A DNA stretch of 64,000 nt from Neckera pumila (lineage: Eukaryota > Streptophyta > Bryopsida > Hypnales > Neckeraceae). The notes beneath the pieces were generated by a model that was given only the letters and a program-made list of their open reading frames with translations, ran no database searches and had not been told where the DNA came from. Made by a program: the position numbers and the translations under genes. The DNA lies in NCBI GenBank assembly GCA_963969595.1, contig OZ018409.1:12910520-12974519 (forward strand), written 5' to 3'. Positions 49,665 to 61,911 of this stretch are shown here, one piece after another (position 1 is the first letter of the stretch; each line of letters starts with the position of its first letter).

Positions 49665-51271
49665 ATCATTTTCAAAAACCAATGTATTGAAAAACGATAT
49701 GGGACAATTCCCATACCCGTATCCCATATTTGTATTTGTATAGTATTTGTATTTATATCTGCATCCAATATTTGTATACATATTCATATTTGTATTCATA
49801 TTTGGACGGCTCAGATTAAATATCACAAATCAACGACTTGTGATTTTTGAGAAATCAACGGTGATTTCAAAAGTAAGCATTTTTTTTAAAAACATTCAAC
49901 AGCCTTTAAAATTTTTGAGAGAGAGGGGGGCCAACTAATACAAAGTAGGGGGGAGCCATCTTTTCAGGAAATAGTGAAAAATTACCAAAACTACCAAAAT
50001 CAATTTAAAAACAAATACATGTGCCAATTTTTCATTTGATGAAAAATATTTAAAACAAGTTCTTAATGGGGTACCTTAGTCCTTTCCTTTAAAAAGAATT
50101 TCAAATAATTTGTTCAAACAAAATGCACCACAAGTGTTTAAAACAACCCATAGTTGTTTCAAAAATTCTACTCCCTCTGTTTTTGGAAATAAAACAGGGA
50201 TTCATGTGTTATTTTTTGTTTCAAAAAAAACCATGGATTCCTTCCTTCTTGCAATCCAAGCATAAAATTAAGGATGCAGATGATCCATGATTGTTGTATG
50301 TTAATACGGACTACTCCATAATTGTTGCCACTGAGTAAGCTTCCCCATCATATAAAAGTATGAAATGCAAAGAATGAATGAGCAACTGAAAGTTCAGACC
50401 CCAAACAAACTACAAGGGCCTAGACAAGTTGCAATCATGACATTCATTAGCCTTTAGGGAGGCTGCCTTTCCCTCCTTGAGGCCACATCCATCCAAACTC
50501 ATCAATGCCGTTATGTAGTGTCATTGTTAGTTGACAAGTGTTCTTTAGCTAAATATGGTGTAGAATATTTCGCACCATTTTATCAGGGAGAAGGCAATCT
50601 TGCAGTCTGCTCTTGAATGTTATGATGCTTGGGCAGCGTGCTCACAATGTGAATTGTCATCATAAATTGCTTTTGAGCCATGAAAAAGTGTAGACATGGA
50701 TCGCAATAGCTATGCACAAACCTCATTTTCGAGACACATAAAGCATTCCACGACGAAGCATCAACATTGTTCTTTACACTCCGTGCACAACCACGTTTCC
50801 TCTTCAAAAAGCGAGTTGACTCTCAAGAAAGCGTGTTATTTGTAACATTAGCATGTTAACTTTTTCATAAGCGTGTTATAGGGTTTTTTCATAAGCAGAG
50901 AAAGTACCAATTAAGCCCTAAGTGTTTCAAAACTCAGAACTACATCTCATTCATCCATTTTTTATAATATTCTTGTATCATAATAAAGTTACAACAAGAA
51001 GCATTGCTTTTTGTTCACATGGTGCTACAAGAAAAATTCAAGCAAGAAACTCGGGAAAGAAACTCTTCTACAAAAATTCCAGTAATGATGCACTTTTGAT
51101 GTTGGAACTATTAGAACTACCGGAGAGGACTCCGAAGCGATATAGAATGTAGACTTCTTCATGGGCAATAGGTTATATATTGGGGATGTTAGGTTGATTC
51201 CTCGTACTATATCTCCATCAATGACCTTGAGTAGAGTCAAATAGTTGGTGTTTTTCATACATGAATATATT

Positions 51272-51345
51272 CCATTGAAGTCAATGATGAAAGGAATCTA
51301 AAGGAAAAGAAGAACAACTAGTATTTGACAATGCAAACAAAGGAG
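51272..51345 (+). pseudogene. Dead copy of SS4 exon 17
   Basis: The sequence aligns to 44664-44736 and in the same frame reads VNDERNLKEKKNN followed by TAG, where the intact exon reads [16 protein letters not shown]. Part of the 3' end of the same exon (GACAATGCAAACAAAGGAGT) is still visible. No other SS4 exon was found beside it. Confidence 0.8.
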
Positions 51346-52175
51346 TAAATGTAGTTCATTGTAATTCATTGTTCATTAATGTGCTAATTGAAAAATTATT
51401 TAGTTCAAATATTTATAGCACTATCCCAAGTCTTTACACATGTTTGTCAACATAAATATTTGACCTCATAGTCTACACAAGCAAACACTTCAAGGTGGTG
51501 TTAATTGAGTCAAGGAGGTTGAACTAGAAAGACATCTTCTAACATTTGTAGAAAAGTCAGAAAGATCTCAATGACACAATTTCCAACACCATCCAAGTAA
51601 CTTCAATTTAATCAACTTCCCAAAAGAAATTGGATGAAGAATTCCATTCATTTGTTCTCCAGAGGGACCAAAAGTACTTGCCATCTACTACAACATGCCA
51701 TTTATGCCACAAAGACCTCTTTTCAGTTCCTATATGTGTGTAACCAATTAATGATTCACATTGTTCTTACGTAGCCACACAATTGATGTTCAAGCATGGC
51801 TGCTTCTCAAAACCAGGACCGTCCAATTTACGAGGAATATATTCCTCCTTTGTAAAATCATATGTAAGTTCATCTTGTAATATGCACAAATAGGACAAAA
51901 TCGTTGTAATAAGAAGGCAATACAAGGCATTCCAAACATTAAGAATCATGAATCCAAATACTGGAAAAAGTAAAGGTAGTATGATCCTCCTGACTGTTAT
52001 AAATACCTCATGACTGTTACAGTACATTCCTCCTCACTGGCCCAAGTGACTTCCACCGGCCGTTTCAGAAGGGGGTAGACAGCCACCCCTGGCTCTTGTA
52101 ACATCTCAGCTTGCTTGCGCACTGTCGAACGAACTGCCGGAACAACACCCAATCCACCACCACCTGGTCCAGCAG
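51272..52175. repeat. Direct repeat copy 2, with SS4 exon 17 remnant
   Basis: Starts with a copy of SS4 exon 17 and flanking intron (51272 to about 51500). It then jumps to the block matching 45590-46280, ending just before the 3' flank of the DUF2358 gene. SS4 exon 18 is absent. Confidence 0.8.
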
Positions 52176-52518
52176 CTTAGCTTTTCTTCAATTCTCGGAG
52201 TCACCCACCCAGGCCAGGAAGTCAACTCCCTGAAGTTGCAAAACTCTCGCCAAATCAAATTAACGTGTGGGAATATGCTAACTAGCTCTCTGCAAACTAT
52301 TTGCTAGGAACCATCATAATACAGCTGCAGTAAAGTTCGTTGCACCACGCATGCCTCTCATGCATCCCATGCAGTTAAGCGCGTTACAAACTGCGTCAAC
52401 TAGAGGCTGGTGGCACTTCAGTATGTACAAGCAAATGACTTTCACCCCCTACTGCCCTTCATATATAGTACACCAAAAAAAAAGGGTAGAAAATGGACAC
52501 CCTCTCAACTTAACCTAT

Positions 52519-55099
52519 TTACGGGTTCAGACTGACGCTCGGCAGAGGGTGACAAGGGATGGTCGCAGTGAAAGCCAGGGTGCTCCTCAATGCCAAGTAG
52601 AAACGGACCCAGGAAAACTGCTGCAAGTACGGCGTGGCCAGGAAGAAAAACAAGCCCACTTTCTGAAAGTAGGTGGGAGTCGGGGTTCCGTGCGTGGCAG
52701 CAGCTCGGACCAAGTCCATGACCGAGCGCGTTTGGTACTTCGGAGGGGCGTTCATGATGACATTGTCCACTTTGTGGGAGTAGATTTTGCCATCCTTGTC
52801 GAGCTTGTACTCCGAGGTCCCCTCGAACCGGCCTTGCGCTTCCCAAGGCACGCGTGGAATGCCACGCACGATCCACCGAACCATGATCGTCTTATCAGAT
52901 GGTTGGTACACGCGCACGATGTCCACCCAAAGGGCTTTGAAAAAGATCCGGCCGTGGAACCGCAGCGCCCAGAACAGCGTTTTGTAGTTATCAATCCCCG
53001 AAAATGTGTTCATGGGGTCACTGAATGTGATGTCTTCCCTGTGGACACGACAAAAAAGACACATTCTCAATATAGGAGCAAATTGATTGCCAGTGTCTAG
53101 ATGCAAGAAACTAATTAATACCCGCATCGATACACTTTCTCACGGGAGATCTATTAGCTGCGGGTAGGCCATGAAATAGGCCACACTGTACTAGCTTCTC
53201 CAGAGGTGTCCTGGATCCGCCCCTCCTCTCTAGTCGAACCATCAACAAACGGCATAATTAATTTAAGGGGTGACGCTCACAAGCGGCCATAAGCGCCACA
53301 ATTAGCCACTCCATAAGTGGAATATAATCATTTGAAAACATGGAATTCGAAGGTGTCTCCAATACGTGAGCTTCTACTTTTGAAGTGGGGCTCCACTGCT
53401 TTCCATGCACTTATGCAATCTGAGGGCCGGGGTATTCTTAATGACATCTGGGATACTCGAAGTGGAGTAGATGTCACGGACAAGTCAATATGAAATTTGC
53501 AATAGCTGAAGAGTCAGAGCTTACCCAAGGATTCACTCACGACTCAGAGTAGCTGAAAGCGTCCCCTACCTTACCATAATAGGCTGAAAATGATCATGCA
53601 TTTCTCCTTGGCAAATTTTAGTTACTTCAGGCAGAATTAGAACATAGGTTGTCCATGAATGATACATTGGAGCTTAAAAGAAGCGTATACCTGTAGATGC
53701 CGTAGTTCAGGTCTTTGTAGAATAGGGCAGGAAGCTCGTCTCTGAGGCTGCGGATAGCCGAGCCACAGTTCACGTGGAAGTTATCTTGTTCGGGGCTCTC
53801 TTGCTTCTGCTTTGAAGGAGGTGGAACACTATCCTCTAATTTCGTCTGAACTGCCAACAACAACTCCAACCTCTTCTCGATCTCCTTCATTCCTACGACC
53901 ACCTCTTGCTCCCTCAACAAAGCGGAAGGGGTACCCCCAGTTTGTTGGAGGCGAGGTGCATGACACTTCCCCAAGCTGAGTGTGCCAATCGAAACTCCCT
54001 GCTCACACATCACCCAAAAGAGGAGCTTAATCATTCAGCCGAAATGCATGGAATTTGACATGCATAACAGAGACTGATTCACAAATATTCATAACATCAT
54101 GTGAGCAACTGATATAATGGAGTCAGAACGTGTGCCAGCAGTGTAAAACTAAGCAACAGAGTGTCCCCTCTAAATACTAAATGAATTCATACTGCTCAAA
54201 CTTAACCCGTAAAGGACCTAGAGGTTCACACTGAGCTTCGTCGTTCTTACAGCACTTCAGAGTGAGCCATATGGGGGACTTTCTTTTGTTCAATATTATT
54301 TACATTCTTACCAACAAATGCAATGGTCTTCACTGATTCTGGTGATATCAATTTCGACCCTGTCTGAATTCTATGTTTTTCACGATTTGATTAAAACCAT
54401 GAAATCTTCGTCCTTCAGAAGGAAGGAATGCATATCATATGCTCTATAATGAAGTTCAGAACCGTACACAACGCAAATGCACCCACCTGATTTTCTCTCC
54501 ATTTCCCTGGATCCACAGTGCCGCCACTACTAGTTCGCTCCGCTGTATCCGCGGATGCCCTGATAACATTCCAATACATGGGAGATTACAATCCATCTCC
54601 TCAAAGTCATTGAGTCTTGAAACATACATAAAGCAAAACTACTCATAAAAGTTGCAGAATTCCTTGCATAGTGAAATCCACGTTGCTGTGAACGTCTAGC
54701 ATGGCAAATTCTCCTCAATATCATGGTGTTTGAAAATAAAGACCCAAATTCGAGATCATGGTGAATAATTTACAAAGCCCCATGTGGGCCTATGGAATCA
54801 TGAATCAAAATTTCTTAAAATGGCATTCTGCAGACGAGGTCCCCACGGCCATAGGGGCAAACCCTACATACCGAATCCGGACACAATCTCTGTGAAGTGA
54901 AAAAATGCCACGAAGTACCAAACTTCTAAATTTAGAAACCCTTTCTTGGCCATTCTGATAAGTGGAATGAACGGTGGACGACTGACCTGGTATTCCCAAA
55001 CCTCGGACGACAATTTTCAAACCCTGCTAGAGAAACAGAGTTGGAGCTCGACATCGTCGTAGCCGCAAGGGCCACACCAAGCGCAGTATGTGCCACCAT
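52519..55099 (-). CDS. DUF2358 domain protein, probably plastid-targeted
   Basis: Exons 55099-54987, 54559-54487, 53998-53691 and 53038-52519 join in frame to 337 residues. The N-terminal 40-60 residues are rich in Ala, Ser and Thr with few acids, as in a transit peptide. A coiled segment follows (MKEIEKRLELLLAVQTKLED). The DUF2358 domain spans about 135-285: SLRDELPALFYKDLNYGIYR, then EDITFSDPMNTFSGIDNYK, WALRFHGRIFF and the IMVRWIVRGIPRVPWE strand. The domain is SnoaL/NTF2-like in shape and its biochemical role is not established. VGLFFFLATPYLQQF near the C-terminus is hydrophobic. ATG 55099 gives the longest transit peptide; ATG 55054 (MSSSNS) is an alternative. Intron 2 carries a TTAA-type MITE. 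A recent 122-bp array lies 0.5 kb upstream. Confidence 0.88.
54202..54425. mobile_element. TTAA-type MITE, subfamily D, in a DUF2358 gene intron
   Basis: Left end TTAACCCGTAAAGGACC with TTAA at 54202-54205. The middle (CATATGGGGGACTTTC, ATGCAATGG, TTCACTGATTCTGGTGATAT) matches 19557-19771. The right end has decayed and its border is approximate. Confidence 0.55.
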
Positions 55100-55600
55100 G
55101 ACTGCTATCAAAGTTTGCCAAACAAACCACCTGCACGGAGCCAAATCCAACCTCCAATCTTCAGTTCAGCTGAAAATCGATACCACAACAACGCCACACA
55201 CGGAAAAGAAGTTCTCCACCATAGCCATTCAAATTCACTTCAATCCCTGAAAACCTATCTTCACCCAAACTCCGAGGTCATACACCACTCGACCTCACGA
55301 CTACCAAATCTCAACCTAACCCCAATCTAGGCCAAAATTCACATCTCAGCACTCTCGACGTCACCTACCAACACTTCTCAAAATCAACTTGAGCACAAAA
55401 TCCTCCACTCAGGTAACACGATACGGGTGGAAAAAAAAAAACCCAGAGAATCTCCAAAACCGAGAATTCACCTTCACAAGTTCAAAGCAACCCCATCTTG
55501 CAAGTACCTGAAAATTACGCTCTGTCCACCACAAGCTGGGTTCAAAACGTCCGCAAACCCAATTCTCACTATCAAAATCCTCAACGCAAAGACTCTCCGA

Positions 55601-56085
55601 AGGTAAAAGTCAATTACACCAATTCCAGTTGCAAAACTTGTGCAAAGCGCGCTGTAGTTCAAAACCCAACTACAACACTGCGAGTAAAGACCCTGCGAAG
55701 GAATTCAATGGAAGCGGAAGTCGCGGTAAAAGTCAATTCCACCAATTCCAGTTGCAAAACCTGTGCAAAGCGCGCTGTAGTTCAAAACCCAACTACAACA
55801 CTGCGACTAAAGACCTTGAGAAGAGGTTCAATGGAAGCGGAAGTCGCGGTAAAATCAAATCCACCAATTCCAGTTGCAAAACCTGTGCAAAGCGCGCTGT
55901 AGTTCAAAACCCAACTACAACACTGCGACTAAAGACCTTGAGAAGAGGTTCAATGGAAGCGGAAGTCGCGGTAAAATCAAATCCACCAATTCCAGTTGCA
56001 AAACCTGTGCAAAGCGCGCTGTAGTTCAAAACCCAACTACAACACTGCGACTAAAGAGCTTGAAAAGGGGAGCGGTAGTCGCGGT
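55601..56085. repeat. 122-bp tandem array, about four copies, upstream of the DUF2358 gene
   Basis: The anchor CCAGTTGCAAAAC recurs at 55625, 55748, 55870 and 55992, a period of 122-123 bp. The second and third units look identical over their full length, so expansion is recent. Because the period is not a multiple of three in most steps, the open frame through the array changes register and is not evidence of coding. Confidence 0.95.
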
Positions 56086-56952
56086 TTTCGCGAGCGTGGG
56101 TGGTAAGCTTATTCGGTGTGTGTGTCTGTCCATGGCCGGGCACGCAGATTGGCGAAGCAATGAGAGCCAGGAGGACAAGCACCACTACTGCCACATTCAC
56201 AGGTGCGGGTGGCGGTTCTGTGCGGAATGGTGGCACTGGTGACGAGGATTGCGTGTAGCTTGGGCGAATGAGAATTCGCCTACGTGGAGAGGTGACTGTT
56301 CTGGAGAAGGGATTCCATGAGGAATCGTCGTGGAGATGGAGGTTTCGAAGCTTCGAAGCTTCGTTTTAAAAAGCCTGGCTTGGAATAGGTGGAAACTTTT
56401 GCGTTGAGATTAGGAGCATCATTTGTGGTAGATTCTTTAGGGGAAGAATGTTCGCTGTGGATACATTTTTGTACCTTTTGCCTGCATGGTCACCCAGCCT
56501 TTGATATTGAAGGCGTTTTCTATTTGAATCCTTGAATCTTTCGGAATCTTTTTGTACATTTTTGCTGATATGTTTGCACGAATGTACTTTTTTTTTCCCA
56601 TTGTTTTTATCAAATTGTTCGTAAAAGAATGATTTTTTCTTTTTTTTTTTCTTTTTTTTTGAAGCTTTCAATATAACTCTTGGATCAATACGAAGTTCCC
56701 CCATGGGAAGTTTCTCCCAAAGTCTAGACAATCCTTTTGGAGTTTGGATAAGGTAAAAACACCTAAAACCATCAAAATAAGGAATTCAACATACTTGGAG
56801 GCACTATTTCAAAAAATTAATATTTTTGTGGTAAAGGAGAGAGAAAATCATAAATTTTCAAAAAAGAAAAAAAAATTTCGGACTTGGCATGTATTTTCTA
56901 TGAATTTTCAAAGTTGTAGTCCCCTAGACCACTAAAACCGTCCTGTACATGG

Positions 56953-57150
56953 ATCCAAATCTAAATTCTAACAAATTCAGCACTTATCCAATCACAATGA
57001 AGAGAAAAGAACACGTTATGACACACGTCAAAGACCATTCAATGGAAGTTTATCCACATCTGAATTCTGACAAACTCAATATTTATCCAATCACAGTGAA
57101 CAGAGGAGAACACTTTATGAAACACGTCAAAGACCATTCAATGGAAGTTT
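56953..57150. repeat. 99-bp tandem duplication
   Basis: Two diverged copies exactly 99 bp apart, each ending CAAAGACCATTCAATGGAAG. The plus frame stays open with a 33-residue repeat (HVKDHSMEV at each end). A frame-preserving duplication is suggestive, but the reading frame is only 67 codons and has no gene context. Confidence 0.75.
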
Positions 57151-57152
57151 AA

Positions 57153-57450
57153 AGACGGTTTAATGTCCATCTAGGAACAAAGATTAGATACAAGGACACA
57201 ATTGGGTGTTTCTACCTAGGTACCTATGATCTTAATTTTTGGCAAGATTTTTTGAAACTTTTTTTCAAGATAGAAAAGCTAATTAGCTTCTAGGAATATA
57301 GTTTTTAATTTAATCAATGCCCATGAGCAAAGTTATGCTACAATAAGCCCCAAACAGTCCATGGCAGGCAATTAAATTAAAAAATTTAAATATATTTCTT
57401 ATAGGTTATGTTTTTATCTATGTGTAAAGATTTGATTCATTCCATTTGGA
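57153..57450. mobile_element. Truncated subfamily B MITE
   Basis: Matches the left third of 30537-31477: TACCTA..G, GAAACTTTTT.., AGATAG.AAA, CAATGCCCA.GAGCAAAGTTATGC, then GATTCATTCCATTTGGAT. The match stops at about 57450. The left end is degraded, with no clear TTAACCCC. Confidence 0.6.
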
Positions 57451-57872
57451 TGCCTGCATACACTATTGCCCGATCTGTTGGGTGCCATTGTACAGAGAAA
57501 TTACATTCATAAGGAGAACGAAGTGCTTATGTGATCCTGTTTGTAAGCTTGTTCCTACTTCCACCGCTTTGTTTGGCATCTTCAGTTTGCTACATGTGGA
57601 TTCAAGCGAACAACACCCAACTAAGTAAGTAATCCCACGCAAATACACTGGCAGACACATGCAACTCGATGTTCAGTGTCCTCCAAGAGAATCAAAACCA
57701 CAAGTAAAAATAAACGTAGTTTATTCGTCAATACCCAAGGTCAGAAGTCTCTGCTCCGTGACTATCAAAAACAGAGCGTAACTCAATACAAAGAAAACAG
57801 TGCTCTTTGCTGAAGAATTAAAGCCATGGTCCTCAAACTAGCAAAATTGAGATTAACGCCTGCAGCGGACGT

Positions 57873-60389
57873 CTACTCGTAGAGCCACTTCTCGTCGTTC
57901 TTGGTGTAGCTGACGAGCTCCTCGGGCTTGAACCACAAGCCGATTTCGTTGACAGCCGTCTCCGGGCCATCACTGCCGTGGATGATGTTCCTGGACACTT
58001 GCACACACAAGTCTCCACGAATAGTTCCTGGCTCGGATGCTTGTGGGCTGGTGGCACCGATCAGCTTGCGCCCGTATTTAATCACTCCTTGTCCTTCCCA
58101 GACCTGGAGATGAGTAGTATTCTCACATCAGAACCTCTCGGTGCGTGCAACCAACACTCAACAGGACAACTTGGGCACATACTGGGACATATTGGCATGC
58201 AGGATAGGTGCTTGGAAATTAGCTTTAAATTAACGATATTTGAGAGGGAAGGAACTTTCAACTGAGAAGTAAACAGAATTTTAATAAATTTAACCTCTTC
58301 CAGAACCTTTTAGACACCAGAACAACGATTATCATGGGCAGGCCTCCACATGATCACTGTGACCATATGAACACCTCCCCATGAACCAGTCTCGTTATGA
58401 TGCTGTCTAGAAGTCTTTCAAACAGTCTATTTCTGAAAACCATTCCAATGAAGATCAATTACAATGGCCACCATTGCACCAGAACTCCAGAATTTACGCA
58501 AGAATTCGATTCTTAACTGGGAGACATGAACAGGGTTTTCGGTAACATTAGACTCTTTTGGAACCCTTACACAGCATCATAAGGGCTATCATGGGGATTG
58601 GGAGGCCTCTGTATGCCTGTGACCATAAGGAGATCTGCCCATAGAGAATCTTGTTAGTACAAGTCACTTACCATGGCAATCACTGGGCCGGAACTCAAGA
58701 AGTCACACAAGCCATTGAAGAAGGGACGCGAGCTCAAGTCATCGTAGTGCTGGGCGGCGAACTCCTTGGTTGGGACAATAACCTTGATGGCGACCAACTT
58801 GTAACCCTTGCGTTCAAAGCGGCCAATAATCTCCGAAATCTGTCAACAAGTGGGATGAAGTAGGTCAGAAGCGAAATCCGAAAGTTAAAACAGAAGGCGA
58901 AATGAATAATCAGCGAGTCCATCAAGATGCATACACATGAACAGTTTGCTAGGCCGTCTTACCAGGCCTCTGTGGACGCCGTCCGGCTTGATTGCAATGA
59001 AAGTACGCTCGAGCTGAACAAAGACAGAAACCGGTATTAGTAAATAATGTGAAACATAACCAAATTGCCTAAACAGATAGTTTAGCTGTGATCACAATCA
59101 AACGGGATTAAAGATAAGATTAATTTTGATGAACACATAGGAGCGAGGCTAACCTCAGCAGCCTCGACTGTAGGGTCCTGGGCCATATACACTGCACAAC
59201 AGAAAATACTATAATAAGTATCATTTCCACAGCAACGAATACCCAATGCTACTGTAAATTACAAATAAGTAAATGGTAACGTAATGTCAAAGTCTGAGTT
59301 TCAAGTCCATCATGTCACTTTCACATTGACTAGTCAGAAGAAGGTTATAACCCAAAACACTTCTGTTCAATGTGATGCCAGAATGTTATAACACGAAACC
59401 TCCTGCTCTGTCTGAGTTCATATCCAAAAGAACAGATACGGGTGCTCAAGATGAAACGACTTGGCATTATATCTAAACAACCTTCTCAAGCCTCCTGGCT
59501 CGCGAATTGTTATCTAGTTCTTCACAAATCTAGAGTACATGGTCAGGACGAGTACCTGCTGCTGGCAAAAACGCAGCAGCTGGGAACCAACTGCTGTAGC
59601 CACCATTGGTGCCTGCGGAAGCCCGGCCAGCAATTGCCGCAGCAGCAGCTCCATTGCCTCTACAAGCAGAGGCAGCCAAAGCTGCACGACCATCTGCAAC
59701 CACCCGCAACAAATATCCAATTAAAAAATGTCCTCAAAGAAAAAAAGCTCATCGTCACTGCATTTCTTGAAGATTAAACAGCACTAATAAGCTCTCTAGA
59801 TTAGATCCAATTCAGAAAATAATGACACCTAAGTACGACTATCTTTCTGCTCCACACAAACCCTAGTATGCAAACAAACCCTAGTGCTAGATCCAATGCA
59901 TACACATACACACCCTTCCAAGCTTCACATACTAGATCTCGCCGCTAGACATAATCGAATGCCAAAAATCTGAAACTTGCATATGCAAACTAAATTCAAG
60001 GGAATGACATAATGTGGTAGCATCAGAACGTAAGGTTCCCAATAGCACCGATCACTATCTTCAGAGCATTCTACATACCAAGCTAAGACATTCCAATCAC
60101 GATTTCTCAAAAAATCCTCTCAATCGCACACACATTCGTACTCTAGACGAAATTCCTCCAAAAATATACGGAATCACACTAGAATATAGACCCAAAGAAC
60201 GAATCTCGTAAACTCCAAAAGCTTGAACGCAATAGATACGGCAAGAGAGAAGAGCCGATCGAGAGAAAAAATGCAACAGACAGGATGTTCGTTCGTTCAA
60301 TCCAGACCTGAGAAGAGAGCCTGGCGAGGCGCACTGGTGGCGGCGCGTGCAGCTCGGGCGAGACCGGAAGCAAGACGAGCCCGCACCAT
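57873..60389 (-). CDS. NDPK3: Nucleoside diphosphate kinase, organellar (NDPK3-type)
   Basis: Exons 60389-60308, 59693-59556, 59191-59154, 59013-58963, 58839-58672 and 58103-57873 give 235 residues, all phases matching. The first 80 residues are an Arg/Ala/Ser-rich presequence ([36 protein letters not shown]) followed by a hydrophobic patch, as in plant NDPK3 proteins of mitochondria or thylakoid lumen. The kinase domain starts [16 protein letters not shown], with [16 protein letters not shown] and [15 protein letters not shown]. The phosphorylated histidine is His201 in [12 protein letters not shown]. The C-terminus WLYE is usual for the family. It transfers the gamma phosphate between nucleoside di- and triphosphates. 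Which organelle it enters cannot be decided from sequence alone. Intron 1 has AAACCCTAG boxes near 59860-59885. Confidence 0.95.
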
Positions 60390-61911
60390 GGTGGTAACGA
60401 ACTGATGAAACGGGCGGAGAAACCGAGATGGAGAAGACGACGAAAAGAGAAGCAGCTCTGCGCAGGACGGGATGTTTCACAAAACACGAGAATATGAAAG
60501 GACCGTGAAAGAAAGGCTGCAAGACTGGAAGGAGAACTGAAGAAGACGACCAGGGGGTGGTCAGGACACGTGGCCTTTGCAGGGATTTTTGGACTTTATT
60601 TCAGTGGGTGGTGTGCAAAATCATGGGGGAGAGGGCCATGGGAAAATCAAAGGAAGTCAAGTCAAGTCCACTCAAGACATTTTAGTTTGTTTTTTTATGT
60701 TGAAGCCTACAATAGGTGCTTTAAGAGCATGTATTTGTATGAGGCTTTGTAACATGGTGTGATAAGCATTTTGACAAAACATTTTGACGATCATTGATGT
60801 TCAATTCTAAAGTGAAATCATCCAAAATCGTCAAAATAAGCAATTCAATATAGTTGGAGGCACCTTTTTCAAGGGAAAAAAAATGGTAGTATTAGCAATT
60901 GAAAATCAAGAATTTTCAAAAAATATGTATATAATTTTGGGATGAGACATGTAATTACTACAAATTTACAAAGTGGAAGCTCCCTAGACCTTTGAACCCA
61001 TCACATGGTTTGGTTTTAAAATCAAAATCTGGAGAATCAACAGTCAAGTAAGGGAATGGTTTGATGGCACTTTGGGGGATACTATCAATGGAAATCTATT
61101 TGCTAGAAATGAGTATATAGGTCTCTATATGTAAGAATATTAACCGTTTAATTTAATAAGGATGTTGAGCATTGGAAGTGTTCAATGAATGATTTCCAAG
61201 GAATTGCAGAAACAATGCATGCGCCTATTCATCCTAGAAGTTTGAAATCCCGTCTAAATATTTTTCTTGATGATCACCTTGGTGGTAGGGCCATCTCCTT
61301 CCAAAATCAAATCCATGTTTTAAAGTAATTTGTAAGTATAATGTCACTTTGATGCGTGCCTATATATTTTTTACATATGTGTCTCTATTAGTGGCTTTTT
61401 GATATCTTTGTTTCTCTTTGGATTCCAACGCTAGGATTGTGTACTTGTCTTCGTTGGAAAATGAGGGCCTTTGCAATTCCTTCTTGAAAATAGTAAATTC
61501 TCTTATTCCCTTAGAGACTGCACTTTCAAATTTTAAATGATGGATGAATGCAAACATTACTTGTAAATACTTTAAATTATATCTTCATCCATCAATTATC
61601 AATAGAGATAATTTGAAATTGATTATGTCACTTGATTTGGACAGTGAAGGTGATGCTAAAGAAATTTGGGTGTAAAGGAGTGAAAATTAAATATCTTCAT
61701 TTATAAAAAATTATTCATTTGAAATTTGATATGATTGAAAAAATGATTCCATTAATAAAATGAGAGTGGAAAATAGAACTTTTCCTCGCAAATGCTTTTA
61801 ACCTCTCAAGGACTAAAGAGACACAATGTGTTCACTTCAAACTTTCAATGACAAATTCTTGGTAGGGTGAAACAAATCTCAATATTTTGTAAAGTAGGAT
61901 CTTGTAGAATA

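Larger units (their letters stand above)
48871..51271. other. Intergenic spacer between IMP1 and the direct repeat copy
   Basis: Contains the 144-bp tandem duplication and the pyrimidine tract listed separately. At 49720-49805 there is a cryptic simple repeat of TATTTG-like words. No gene supported. Confidence 0.55.

Noticed and set aside
52351..53100. 249-codon plus-strand frame
   Set aside because: It is the antisense shadow of the last DUF2358 exon, whose family match and splice phases are clear on the minus strand.
55498..56024. Overlapping 130-codon frames through the 122-bp array
   Set aside because: They arise from tandem copies with a period that changes register. There is no start context, no splice support and no known domain.
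56051..56236. Minus-strand frame with a hydrophobic stretch resembling a signal anchor
   Set aside because: Only about 60 codons, ending at the edge of the tandem array. No downstream exon could be joined to it.
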